A stretch of DNA of 64,000 nucleotides, taken from positions 6,520,744 through 6,584,743 of the forward strand of contig NC_019892.1 of assembly GCF_000242455.2 (NCBI RefSeq). The letters are read 5' to 3'. The translations under genes were made by a program, and so were the position numbers. The notes below the pieces were generated by a model, which was not told the origin of the DNA, made no database searches, and worked only from the letters and a program-made list of their open reading frames with translations. The DNA is from Singulisphaera acidiphila DSM 18658 (GTDB lineage: Bacteria > Planctomycetota > Planctomycetia > Isosphaerales > Isosphaeraceae). Shown here in pieces: positions 1-8,299 of this stretch (position 1 is the stretch's first letter; the number at the start of each line of letters is the position of its first letter).

Positions 1-939
1 GGTGTTCACGCCGCCGGAGTGGGCGCTCGTTGCCAGGTTATAGTGAGCATGCTGGGCCTGGGCGCAGCAGCCGATGCGGCAGGCCACCCACTTCGCCCCG
101 TTGGGGGGGATGACCGTGTTGAACATCGAGTAGCCCATGGCGCCGATGCCCCAACTGGAGCCGCGGGCGTTTCGGCCCCATGCCGTCGCCGACCCGGTTT
201 GGAAGTCCGTGTCGCAGCTTGCCATGTCGGTCTTGATCTGGGTTAACATTCCCGTGATGTCAATCTTGCCACTCGCGAGTCCACTGCTCCCAATGGCTGC
301 GTTGCCCTCCCGATTGGGCGAATTGATCGCGTTGCCGACCAGGGATTCGGAATAAGCGATCGTGTTCGAGGTCCCATCCTTGACCTCCGCAATCGAGCTT
401 GAGGTCATGTTGCCGAACATCCCCGTGGTGGTTTTGAGTTCGACGACACAGCAGTTGACCGTGGTTGTGCCCTGGCTCGCACCGTAGCTGTTGTAGTTGA
501 CCTTTCCCGCGTTGCCGTCGGAGGGGCAGAGGAAGGACGCGATCCTGGCATTGAACGCGGTGGAATTGATGGTGCCGCCTTCCGTCCCCGGTCGCGGGGC
601 GAAGTTGTAGTTGATGGCGGAATAGATCGCCTGCTGCTCGATGTATGGCAGGAGTGCGGACTGGGCACTCCAGGCATCCCAGGTGACGGGGGTGTAGGTG
701 AATGATTGCGGGGAGCCGCTTGGGTTGTGCGACCCTCCCATGGGGAAGGAGTTGAGTGCCGAGTGGTAGTTATGGAGTGCCAGACCGATCTGTTTCAGGT
801 TGTTGATGCACTGCGACCGGCGAGCGGCCTCGCGGGCGGCTTGCACGGCTGGTAATAGGAGTGCGATGAGCACGGCGATGATTGCGATGACCACCAGAAG
901 CTCGATGAGCGTGAACCCGCGTCTCAGATTGCTTCTCAT
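1..939 (-). CDS. DUF1559 pseudopilin-like protein, 3' end cut by window edge
   Basis: This is the N-terminal part (about 313 codons) of a planctomycete DUF1559 protein; the C terminus lies outside the window. The N terminus reads MRSNLRRGFTLIELLVVIAI, a class III prepilin leader: a short basic stretch, the G/F processing site, glutamate at +5 and one hydrophobic helix, so the product should be handled by a prepilin peptidase and held in or near the cytoplasmic membrane. After the helix come the family hallmarks: an AREAARRSQCINNL segment, a downstream LHNYH and PSDGN-type motifs. The start at 939 is supported by GGGAGG eight bases upstream. A small lipoprotein gene lies upstream on the same strand, a pairing often seen in Planctomycetes. 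The exact function of DUF1559 proteins is not established; a pseudopilin or secreted surface role is inferred from the leader. Confidence 0.9.
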   Translation of the reverse strand, partial: MRSNLRRGFTLIELLVVIAIIAVLIALLLPAVQAAREAARRSQCINNLKQIGLALHNYHSALNSFPMGGSHNPSGSPQSFTYTPVTWDAWSAQSALLPYIEQQAIYSAINYNFAPRPGTEGGTINSTAFNARIASFLCPSDGNAGKVNYNSYGASQGTTTVNCCVVELKTTTGMFGNMTSSSIAEVKDGTSNTIAYSESLVGNAINSPNREGNAAIGSSGLASGKIDITGMLTQIKTDMASCDTDFQTGSATAWGRNARGSSWGIGAMGYSMFNTVIPPNGAKWVACRIGCCAQAQHAHYNLATSAHSGGVNT

Positions 940-1132
940 GCACGGCCTCCCAGTATTTCGATGAGTCTTTGAATCACATGAAAAAGAATGCGGTCCTCAC
1001 GCAAGGACCGAAAATTAAGGATGAGCGAATAGGTCCGCGTCGGGTATGCGTTTCGGGTTGAGAGCATGAACTGGTCGAGAAGGCAGGAATCAGGGAACCA
1101 TTCACAATGCGATTGCCCTGAGCATATCCCCT

Positions 1133-1342
1133 TCATTTCTTTGTCTTCTTGCCTTGGTTCTTCATGAATTCCAACTGAGCATCATCCGCAGCCTTGTTCA
1201 CAGCCGGATATTCCGCTTGCGAGGCCGCTTCCTTGGTTTCACCACCACCGCAGCCGGGCAGACAGACCGATCCCATGGCAACCAGCATGATCACCAGGGA
1301 CAGCCCGCTCCAGCGAGCCAGCTTTGAATGCTGTTTCGTCAT
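1133..1342 (-). CDS. small predicted lipoprotein (69 aa)
   Basis: This short protein has a lipoprotein signal peptide: basic start (MTKQHSKLARW), hydrophobic core at about residues 12-26, then the lipobox LPGC at about 28-31, so it should be lipidated and exported. The mature part is only about 38 residues, polar and lysine-rich, ending GKKTKK. A longer reading to position 1441 exists, but the ATG at 1342 puts the signal peptide at the N terminus and has GGAG upstream. It lies 193 bases before the DUF1559 gene on the same strand and may be co-expressed. Small lipoproteins beside DUF1559 genes are common in Planctomycetes; their function is unknown. Confidence 0.75.
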   Translation of the reverse strand: MTKQHSKLARWSGLSLVIMLVAMGSVCLPGCGGGETKEAASQAEYPAVNKAADDAQLEFMKNQGKKTKK

Positions 1343-1911
1343 GAGAGAGAACTCCAATTTTTGCGTGGAAATCTTTGGCACTTCTTGCCGAGCCCGACCG
1401 CTTCCGGGGGCTTGAACAACGAGAGGTCGGTCACAGTCCATTGCAGAAGCACCTGTCCTCTCTCAGCGTGTTTGGGAAGGGTTTTCCTCGGCGATCGGCA
1501 GCCTGGATTCGCTGGTGAAATTTCAGTGAACTTATGGTCGGGAAGGGTGCTACGTAGAGTCCCCGTCAGGATGGCTGAGGAGTCTCGTCTTTCGCGGAAT
1601 CAATCGGGCGATTCGCGCTCCGGTTCAGAAAGGGTGGGATGGTGTTTGCCGGAGCCTCGGTTGATGAGGCTGATGTCTTACGAATCAGGCCGAGACACGC
1701 AGAGTTGTCGGGCCGGTGGACGAGGCGGCCAGGGAACATTGACCTTTCTCGAACCTCTTAATCGCAAAAAGTCGAGGCTGGAGGACAAAATCCGTGGAAT
1801 GTGACTACCGCGGCTTGAGGACGGACCCCTCGGGAGTAAAGATTTTGCAGCGAACGAGTCGATGCGGCTAAGATGTTTTTCTGGTTGGTCCGTGTCCTTA
1901 GGAGCAGGCCA
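1343..1911. other. gene-free stretch between divergent units
   Basis: These 569 bases separate the leftward lipoprotein/DUF1559 unit from the rightward sigma factor/kinase unit, so promoters for both should lie here. A rightward open frame of 158 codons at 1328-1804 has no recognisable domain, no good ribosome site and overlaps the lipoprotein gene antisense, so I do not call it. I see no clear hairpin or convincing -35/-10 pair. Confidence 0.5.
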
Positions 1912-2499
1912 ATGACCGAGGCGTCAACCTTCGATCAACTGATCCGGCGGGTCCGTGCCTGGGACCATGACGCGGCGGCTGAATTGGTCCGTCTTTACGA
2001 GCCAGCGATTCGCCGCGCCATCCGATTTCGGTTGGCCGATGCCCATCTTCGCGGTCTGCTCGACTCGATGGACATTTGCCAATCCGTGCTGAAAAGCTTC
2101 TTTGTCAGGGCGGCCTCGGGCCAATATGATTTGTCGACTCCCGAACAGTTGCTCGGTCTGCTCAGCGCGATGGCCCGTAAGAAATTGATCTCCGAGACTC
2201 GCCGTCTGCGTTCCCAGCGCCGAGGGGGGCTGCACGTCACCTCCGGGGGGCACGACCAGCAGGTGTTTGTCGACCCGGGCGCGAGCCCAATCGCCGAGGC
2301 CTCCGCGCGTGATCTGCTCCAGCAAGTCCGGCATCGGCTCTCTCCCGATGAACGTCTGCTGCTCGACTTTCGCAACCAGGGGCATGACTGGGCCACAATC
2401 GCGTCGCAACTCCCGGGCGATGCGGGGGCCTTGCGGAAGAAGCTGACCCGGGCGCTCGATCGCGTGGCCGGAGAACTCGGTCTGGATGACGAGCCATGA
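1912..2499 (+). CDS. ECF-type RNA polymerase sigma factor, kinase-linked
   Basis: This 195-residue protein has the two-domain layout of a minimal ECF sigma factor. Sigma-2 covers about residues 8-85 (FDQLIRRVRAWDHDAAAELV, then DSMDICQSVLKSFF), and a sigma-4 helix-turn-helix covers about 130-190 (LSPDERLLLDFRNQGHDW, then ALRKKLTRALDRV). It should direct RNA polymerase to a dedicated promoter set. The start at 1912 was chosen over 1873 because AGGAG lies about eight bases upstream and the first 13 residues of the longer frame look unrelated. Its stop overlaps the kinase start by four bases (ATGA), so the two are translationally coupled. ECF factors linked to Ser/Thr kinases are a known planctomycete theme. 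That the kinase controls this sigma factor is inferred from coupling only; no anti-sigma gene is adjacent. Confidence 0.88.
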   Translation: MTEASTFDQLIRRVRAWDHDAAAELVRLYEPAIRRAIRFRLADAHLRGLLDSMDICQSVLKSFFVRAASGQYDLSTPEQLLGLLSAMARKKLISETRRLRSQRRGGLHVTSGGHDQQVFVDPGASPIAEASARDLLQQVRHRLSPDERLLLDFRNQGHDWATIASQLPGDAGALRKKLTRALDRVAGELGLDDEP

Positions 2500-5240
2500 C
2501 CGATCCCTCGGATTCGGGCCTGCTGAACTCCGGTTTGACCGGGGAAACCTCCTCTTCCCTGGGGTCCCTGATGGACCTCCTGCTGATCCACCAGCGTCAG
2601 TGGTGGGCGAGCGGCGAACGTGCCCTTGTCGAAACCTATCTGCGGCAGCACCCGGCGCTCCGCGACGATTCCGAGGCGGTCCTTGACCTGATCTACAACG
2701 AAATGATCCTCCGTGAGGAGGTCGATGACGCACCTCGGCTTGCCGAGTATCTGGAGCGATTCCCCGAACTCGGCCCCCAACTCACACTCCAGTTCGAACT
2801 CGAGGAAGCGCTCCGACCATCCCCCTTCTTGAAGGACGGCGACGGAATCTCACCCATGTTGAGCTCGCCCGTTTCCGCACCGAGAGGACGGCAGGCCGTC
2901 GCCGTCGCGGACTACGAGATTCTCGGGATCCTGGGGCGGGGTGGCATGGGAATCGTCTACAAGGCACGCCAGACCCGGCTGAATCGGATCGTCGCCTTGA
3001 AGATGATCCTGGCCGGCGATCATGCGTCGCCCGAAGCGTCCGCCCGCTTCCTGGCCGAGGCGGAGGCCGTCGCCCGGCTGCAACACCCGAACATCGTCCG
3101 GGTCTTCGCCTGTGGCGACCACGATGGCCTTCCCTACTTCGCGATGGAATATGTTGCCGGGGGAAGCTTGGCCGACCAACTCGACGGTACCCCCCGGCCG
3201 GCTCGTGCCTCGGCCGAGCTCGTCGCGACGCTGGCTCAAGCCATGGGTGAAGCTCACAGCCTCGGGATCGTTCACCGCGACTTGAAGCCGGCCAACATTC
3301 TGATGACCGAAGACGGAATTCCCAAGATCGCTGACTTCGGGCTCGCCAAAACCCTTCAGGTCCTCTCGAGCCTCACCGGCACCCATGCGATCATTGGTTC
3401 ACCCAGCTACATGGCGCCGGAACAGGCGGGAGGACCGCCCGGCGCTATCGGCCCGACAACTGACGTTTACGCGTTGGGTGCGATCCTCTACGAGCTACTG
3501 ACCGGGCGACCACCGTTCACGGCCGAGTCCCCCCTCGAGACGCTCGATCAGATTCGTGAGCGCGAGCCGGTCCCACCGTCCCGCCTCGTCAAGAAGATCC
3601 CTCGCGATTTAGAGACGATTTGCCTGACCTGCCTCCGCAAGGAGCGGTCAAGACGCTATGCCGACACCGACGCTTTGGTGGACGACCTGGGCCGTTTCTT
3701 GTCCGACAAGCCGATCCTCGCCCGCCGGGTCAAGTGGGTCGAGCACGCCTGGCGCTGGTGCCGCAGAGAGCCGGTGCTGGCGGGGCTGGGGGGAGGGCTT
3801 CTCCTGGCGCTGGTGCTCGGCATCGGGGGGATCATGACCCAGTGGCAGAGGGCCGAACGGCATTTGAAGGAGGCTCGACTCCAGCGTCAACGGGCCGAGA
3901 TGAACTTCCAGCGCCAGTGGGAAGCGAACAAGGCGCTACGGGTGGCCAACGAACGGGAGGGGGCCGCGCGACACCGCGCTCAAGATCGGTTTGACGCAGC
4001 GATGAAGGTGCTCCATGTCTTCGACCTTGCGATGAACAACGCAGCAGTCCTGCGTGATCCGCTCATGGAGGGTACACGCGGACAACTGCTACAGGCGTCC
4101 CTGGCGTTGTGTCGGGAACTCCAGGGGACCCTCGAAGAGAATGCCTCGGGCAGCTCCCGCACCCGGCTTTCGGATGCTTACACGCGAGTGGGTTACCTTT
4201 CCTCGAGCCTGGGGCTGTTCAACGAGGCCCTCACGGCCCGCAAACGGTCGCAGGCACTGGTCGAGCAAATCGTCGCCGAGACGCCGTCGGACGTCGCGAG
4301 TCGGTCTACATTGGCTATTATCTATGTTGATATCGGTATTTTGCTGAACGTGTGCTATCGTCCGGCCGAGGCGCTCGGGTCGTTTGAGCAGGCGAGGCGA
4401 GTCCAGGAGGCGCTGATCCGAGAGCGGCCGAACGACCTCCGGGAACGCGAACGGTTGTCGTGGACCCTGGGCAACATCGGCGCTTCCCACCTGAGCCTCG
4501 GACGACCGGCCGAGGCGGCCAGGATGCACGAGAAGGTCCTTGAAATCCGCGAGGCACTCCTTGCGAAAAACCTCGGCAGCCTTCGATATCAAAGCAACCT
4601 CGCCTGGTGTCTCCTCGATCTCGGTCTAGCGCGCGAAGCTTCCGGGGAGATTTCCGAGTCGCTACGGTTGCTCCAACGCGCCACCGCGATCCAAGCCGAG
4701 GTGCAGCGCCGCGATCCCGCGCTCGTCGAGTACCGGAAGCGTCTTGCCAAATGCCTTGATGCTGTCGGCCGGCTTTTGCTTCGCTTGGGCAGGGCCGGCG
4801 ATGCAGCCGGGCCCTTGGAAAGGTCTGCTTCCCTAATCGAATCCCTGGTTCAGGATCACCCCGCTCTCTACCGAGATGACCTGGTTCGGAGTTACATCAA
4901 GATCGCCATGCAGCGTGCGTCGGTCGACCAACCGGGAGAGATGCGGGCCTCTTTTCAGAGGGCCGAAGCGATCCTGGGCCGGCTCCCGCTCGCTCGCCCT
5001 GGAACGCTCTATGATCTGGCTTGTGGCTATAGCTATTGCGCGAACTTCGCGCCGAACTCGGAACGATCTGCGCGGGCTGAACTCGCCCTGGAGAAGCTTC
5101 GGCAGGCCGTCGCGGCCGGATATCGCGACGTGGAGACGATGCGACGTGACCCCGACCTCGATCCGATCCGCTCTTATGCCGGCTTCCACTTGTTGCTGAT
5201 GGATCTCTCGTTTCCAGACGATCCGTTCCTGCCGGGATGA
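2496..5240 (+). CDS. transmembrane Ser/Thr protein kinase with TPR-rich C terminus
   Basis: This is a Hanks-type (PknB-like) kinase of 914 residues. A planctomycete-type N-terminal region (1-135) precedes the catalytic domain (about 140-405), which contains the glycine loop GRGGMG (147-152), catalytic Lys169 in VALKM, HRDLKPAN (260-267), DFG (280-282) and SYMAPEQ in the activation segment; all key residues are present. One membrane helix follows at about 428-447, then a basic coiled stretch and about 450 residues of helical repeats resembling TPRs (for example the segments starting NEALTARKRSQAL and GRPAEAARMHEKV). The kinase domain should be cytoplasmic and the repeats on the other side of the membrane as sensor or partner-binding region. 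It overlaps the sigma factor gene by four bases, so a kinase-to-sigma signalling pair is the natural inference. Confidence 0.92.
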   Translation: MTDPSDSGLLNSGLTGETSSSLGSLMDLLLIHQRQWWASGERALVETYLRQHPALRDDSEAVLDLIYNEMILREEVDDAPRLAEYLERFPELGPQLTLQFELEEALRPSPFLKDGDGISPMLSSPVSAPRGRQAVAVADYEILGILGRGGMGIVYKARQTRLNRIVALKMILAGDHASPEASARFLAEAEAVARLQHPNIVRVFACGDHDGLPYFAMEYVAGGSLADQLDGTPRPARASAELVATLAQAMGEAHSLGIVHRDLKPANILMTEDGIPKIADFGLAKTLQVLSSLTGTHAIIGSPSYMAPEQAGGPPGAIGPTTDVYALGAILYELLTGRPPFTAESPLETLDQIREREPVPPSRLVKKIPRDLETICLTCLRKERSRRYADTDALVDDLGRFLSDKPILARRVKWVEHAWRWCRREPVLAGLGGGLLLALVLGIGGIMTQWQRAERHLKEARLQRQRAEMNFQRQWEANKALRVANEREGAARHRAQDRFDAAMKVLHVFDLAMNNAAVLRDPLMEGTRGQLLQASLALCRELQGTLEENASGSSRTRLSDAYTRVGYLSSSLGLFNEALTARKRSQALVEQIVAETPSDVASRSTLAIIYVDIGILLNVCYRPAEALGSFEQARRVQEALIRERPNDLRERERLSWTLGNIGASHLSLGRPAEAARMHEKVLEIREALLAKNLGSLRYQSNLAWCLLDLGLAREASGEISESLRLLQRATAIQAEVQRRDPALVEYRKRLAKCLDAVGRLLLRLGRAGDAAGPLERSASLIESLVQDHPALYRDDLVRSYIKIAMQRASVDQPGEMRASFQRAEAILGRLPLARPGTLYDLACGYSYCANFAPNSERSARAELALEKLRQAVAAGYRDVETMRRDPDLDPIRSYAGFHLLLMDLSFPDDPFLPG

Positions 5241-5442
5241 ATCAGCCGACCCGAGGGTGATCCGCTTGATTTGCCGCAGTTTCCGATCGCTGGGCCTTGT
5301 CCCAGGGGATTCCAGTAGGGACGACAGTCCCTTCCCTTTCCAAGGGGGGGATCGAGGGATGAGCACTTGGTGTCATCCTTATCAAAAGGTACACCGAGTT
5401 GTTTTACGGAGCGAACCGCGTTCACGCATTCGAGGCGCAAAA

Positions 5443-5476
5443 GAGAACCCCGGTCCTTGTGGAGACCGGGGTTCTC
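5443..5476 (-). terminator. hairpin terminator between convergent genes
   Basis: A perfect 13-bp inverted repeat (5443-5455 with 5464-5476, loop of 8) lies between the kinase gene and the cytochrome c maturation gene, which converge. On the minus strand the stem is followed by TTTT, so it best fits termination of the ccsA transcript and may act in both directions. Confidence 0.65.
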
Positions 5477-5509
5477 GAGGGAAATCCTAAATTTGGCCGG
5501 CATCCCGAC

Positions 5510-8167
5510 TCACGCGGTGGTGTTCAGGACCCGCGAGGCGATTCCACGCCGCCAAGCTGCGGCACCGGTGAGGGACAGAACGCCCAGGACGACCGCGAGA
5601 ACGACGCCTTGCGATCCCCCTTCGACGAATCCATAGCTGTGGAGTCCGACGCCGAGGACGAAGTTGACGCCGTACCAGGCCATGATCACGGAGAGGAAGC
5701 AGACGACCGATGCGATGACCAGGCCGAACGTGTTGACCCAGCCGGCGAACCGACCGTGAAGCGGGATCAGGTAGACCAGGAGGGTGATCAGTGCCCAGAC
5801 TTCCTTGGGATCCCAACCCCAGAACCGGCCCCACGAGTAGTCGGCCCAAACGCCTCCCAGGATCGTGCCGGCGGCGATCAAGAGGACGCCTACCTGCATG
5901 GTCCGGTAGATGAAGTTCGAGAGCGGCTTGATCTTGGCGGCCGTTGCTTGCATCGCCAGCCCACGGGCGTCCAGCTTCGGCCGGCTCAAGGCGGCTCGGG
6001 CGCGGATCTCGGCGACGGTCGGCTTGGTTGCGGTGGCGACCGATCCTCGCTCTTCGACGGTCACGGTTTGAACCGACGTTGCAGCGGGAGCTGAGGTGAC
6101 GGCTTCGCCGGCGATTGCGGCGTCGTCCAGCGTGGTATGGTCACGGAAGGTCGCTCGGGCGACCAGCTCACCGAACACGCCGCCCCCGCCGATGATGGAC
6201 ATCGAGCCCCCCAGGCCGGCCAAAGCCGCCGACACGTTGAACAGGAGGTTTGCCCGGTCGAGCGGCAGGTTCACACCGAATCCGCCGTAGGAGGCCGCCA
6301 GACCGAACGATCCGAGGAGCAGCAACGGTAGCCCTGGAATCAAGGGGGCGCCGACTTCCATGATCGCAGGGGACCGGCGATAGGTGGCGGTCAGGTAGTA
6401 GAAGGTTGCGATCATTCCGAGACCCATCGCCAAGGCAAAGGCCGCGTAGCTCGAAACCTCGGTCAGGACGTGGATCGTCAGCCAGTAGTTGCTCCGCAAG
6501 ACCGGTTGGAGGCTATGGATCCCTGGGTCGAGCAGGGGCACGTTCGCTGCCAGGAGCGTTCCCAGGAGCGCTACGCCTGAACCGGCGAGTGCTGCGAAGG
6601 TCTTCCGGAAGATCATCTCGAAGACAACCGCCAAGACCGCCGCCACGAGGGAAACCCAGATCACGGTCTCATACATGTTGGTGACCGGAGCCCAACCGGA
6701 GATCCGCACTCGCATGGAGAATCCGAGGATCTCCAGCGCGATGCCGCCCAGCAGGCAGACGATACCGGACCAGTACACGATCGAGCCAAGCTGCCAGAAG
6801 GGAGCCCGCTCCCGTTCACGGTTCGACGAAAACCCGAGGCTCACCGCCAGGAAGGCCAGGGCCAGGCCATAGCCGTAAGGAGCCGTGAAGAACGGATTCG
6901 TCTCGTTGAAATAGGCTTCGAGGTCCATCGCCTTGGTGGTCGGGTAGTTGCCCCCGTTGACTTTCTGGCCCAGGTCGCGGGTGGCGGCGAGCAGCGCGGC
7001 GGCGTTTGCCTTCGGAGCGGCTCCAGGCGCGGATTCTTCAGCCTGCTCCATCGCCCGGAAGGTGGTCAGGAACGCTTCGGCCTCTTTGGCGGGGAAGCCG
7101 GCCTTTGCCAGATCCTCAGCCTTGGTCTCGAGGAAGACCCTGAGCGGGATCCAGACCGAGTTTTCTTTCAGCCAGGCGGTGAAGTTGGCGTCGAACTCAG
7201 CGTCCTTGCCCGGATCCTTCCAGTCTTCGCGAGGGATGTCTTTGTAGTAAGTCAACAGCACGTTCGCGGAGTCGAGCTCGAGCGGGGAAAGCCCTTCGAC
7301 CCCTTGCCGTTCTCGCGCTTTTTCAAAGGCAGCGCCACAGTAGGCGAGATAGGTTGGGTTGTTCGGACGAGGCATGACGAGCATCGGCTCAACCGAGCTG
7401 ATCGTGCGGTCGCGCAGGGCCTGGTAATGGACGAGCCGGGTGCCGACTTCGATGGCGCGCTTCTCGACGTCGGTGAGCTTGGGCCCGTCGTAGCTCATGT
7501 TCGACTCGTTCTTGCTCTTCCGCTCGGCCAGGTCGCGGAACCAGGTATTGAAGTCGAGGGTCTGCCCCTCCACTTTCACCCGGGCCGATTCGAGCTGGCG
7601 CGGGGTGAGCCACTTGTGGGCTTCGCCCAGTTCGTCGGCGAGCGTTTCAACCGCTTTGCAGTCCTCGTCCGAGAGGGTTGCCTGACGGGCGAAGCTCCGC
7701 AAGGCGTCGGCGTCGAGGTCCTTGCGAGCGGCAAGGTTCTTCACCGTGGTCCGATCGCCGGCCGTGGTCTTGGGCTGGTTGGCGATCGCGGTCAACCGGG
7801 CCTCGATGGAGTCGGCCAGGAGGAGCCGCTTGAGCGGGATGTATTCGACGAGAATGATCGGCTGATCGTCCCAGAACTCGGGCCGAACCGACCAGTTGAA
7901 CAGGACGGCGACCGGTCCCCAGGTGGCGATGACTTTGTCATCCGCGCCGAGGATCTTGATCGTCTCGCGGCCGAAGATTTGCTTGACCTCTTCGCGGGCC
8001 AAGGTGTCGAGCGGTTTCTTCCGCCCTTCGTGCATGACGGGCAGCTTGGCGAGGTCGACGTAGGCCGGCCCGGTGCCAAACGCCTTGGGTGCCTCTGCCC
8101 CTGGTGCAGGCGTCTCGAGAGCAATCGCCAGGGGGAGGCCAAGCAGGAGCCACCCGAATCGTTTCAT
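5510..8167 (-). CDS. ccsA: cytochrome c biogenesis protein CcsA/CcmF-like (System II), extended
   Basis: The C-terminal third is the CcsA/ResC haem-handling domain. The tryptophan-rich WWD motif (WGRFWGWDPKEVW) is at about residues 779-791, followed by conserved histidines in LIPLHGR and GLHSYG, within a series of hydrophobic helices. The N-terminal 420 residues are mostly soluble after a signal peptide (MKRFGWLLLGLPLAIAL), so the protein (885 aa) is far longer than a minimal CcsA of about 300 aa; such extended forms occur in Planctomycetes and Bacteroidetes. With ResB it should move haem across the membrane and attach it to CxxCH apocytochromes. The ATG at 8167 was preferred to the frame start at 8221 because it begins the signal peptide and has GGGAGA upstream. 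It follows the resB-like gene by 132 bases and is presumably co-transcribed. Confidence 0.88.
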   Translation of the reverse strand: MKRFGWLLLGLPLAIALETPAPGAEAPKAFGTGPAYVDLAKLPVMHEGRKKPLDTLAREEVKQIFGRETIKILGADDKVIATWGPVAVLFNWSVRPEFWDDQPIILVEYIPLKRLLLADSIEARLTAIANQPKTTAGDRTTVKNLAARKDLDADALRSFARQATLSDEDCKAVETLADELGEAHKWLTPRQLESARVKVEGQTLDFNTWFRDLAERKSKNESNMSYDGPKLTDVEKRAIEVGTRLVHYQALRDRTISSVEPMLVMPRPNNPTYLAYCGAAFEKARERQGVEGLSPLELDSANVLLTYYKDIPREDWKDPGKDAEFDANFTAWLKENSVWIPLRVFLETKAEDLAKAGFPAKEAEAFLTTFRAMEQAEESAPGAAPKANAAALLAATRDLGQKVNGGNYPTTKAMDLEAYFNETNPFFTAPYGYGLALAFLAVSLGFSSNRERERAPFWQLGSIVYWSGIVCLLGGIALEILGFSMRVRISGWAPVTNMYETVIWVSLVAAVLAVVFEMIFRKTFAALAGSGVALLGTLLAANVPLLDPGIHSLQPVLRSNYWLTIHVLTEVSSYAAFALAMGLGMIATFYYLTATYRRSPAIMEVGAPLIPGLPLLLLGSFGLAASYGGFGVNLPLDRANLLFNVSAALAGLGGSMSIIGGGGVFGELVARATFRDHTTLDDAAIAGEAVTSAPAATSVQTVTVEERGSVATATKPTVAEIRARAALSRPKLDARGLAMQATAAKIKPLSNFIYRTMQVGVLLIAAGTILGGVWADYSWGRFWGWDPKEVWALITLLVYLIPLHGRFAGWVNTFGLVIASVVCFLSVIMAWYGVNFVLGVGLHSYGFVEGGSQGVVLAVVLGVLSLTGAAAWRRGIASRVLNTTA

Positions 8168-8299
8168 GTTCGTCTCCCGGCTCGGAAAATCTTGGTCTGA
8201 TCGATCGTCGGGCCACGTCACCGATGAGGAAAAATAAGGGGACCCTCATCCCAAAGCGTGGCGGCCCGGCGCTTTTACGGTGAGCACACTCTTGGCTGG

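Noticed and set aside
1328..1804. Rightward open frame of 158 codons in the first gap
   Set aside because: No ribosome site, no domain, unusual composition and antisense overlap with the lipoprotein gene.
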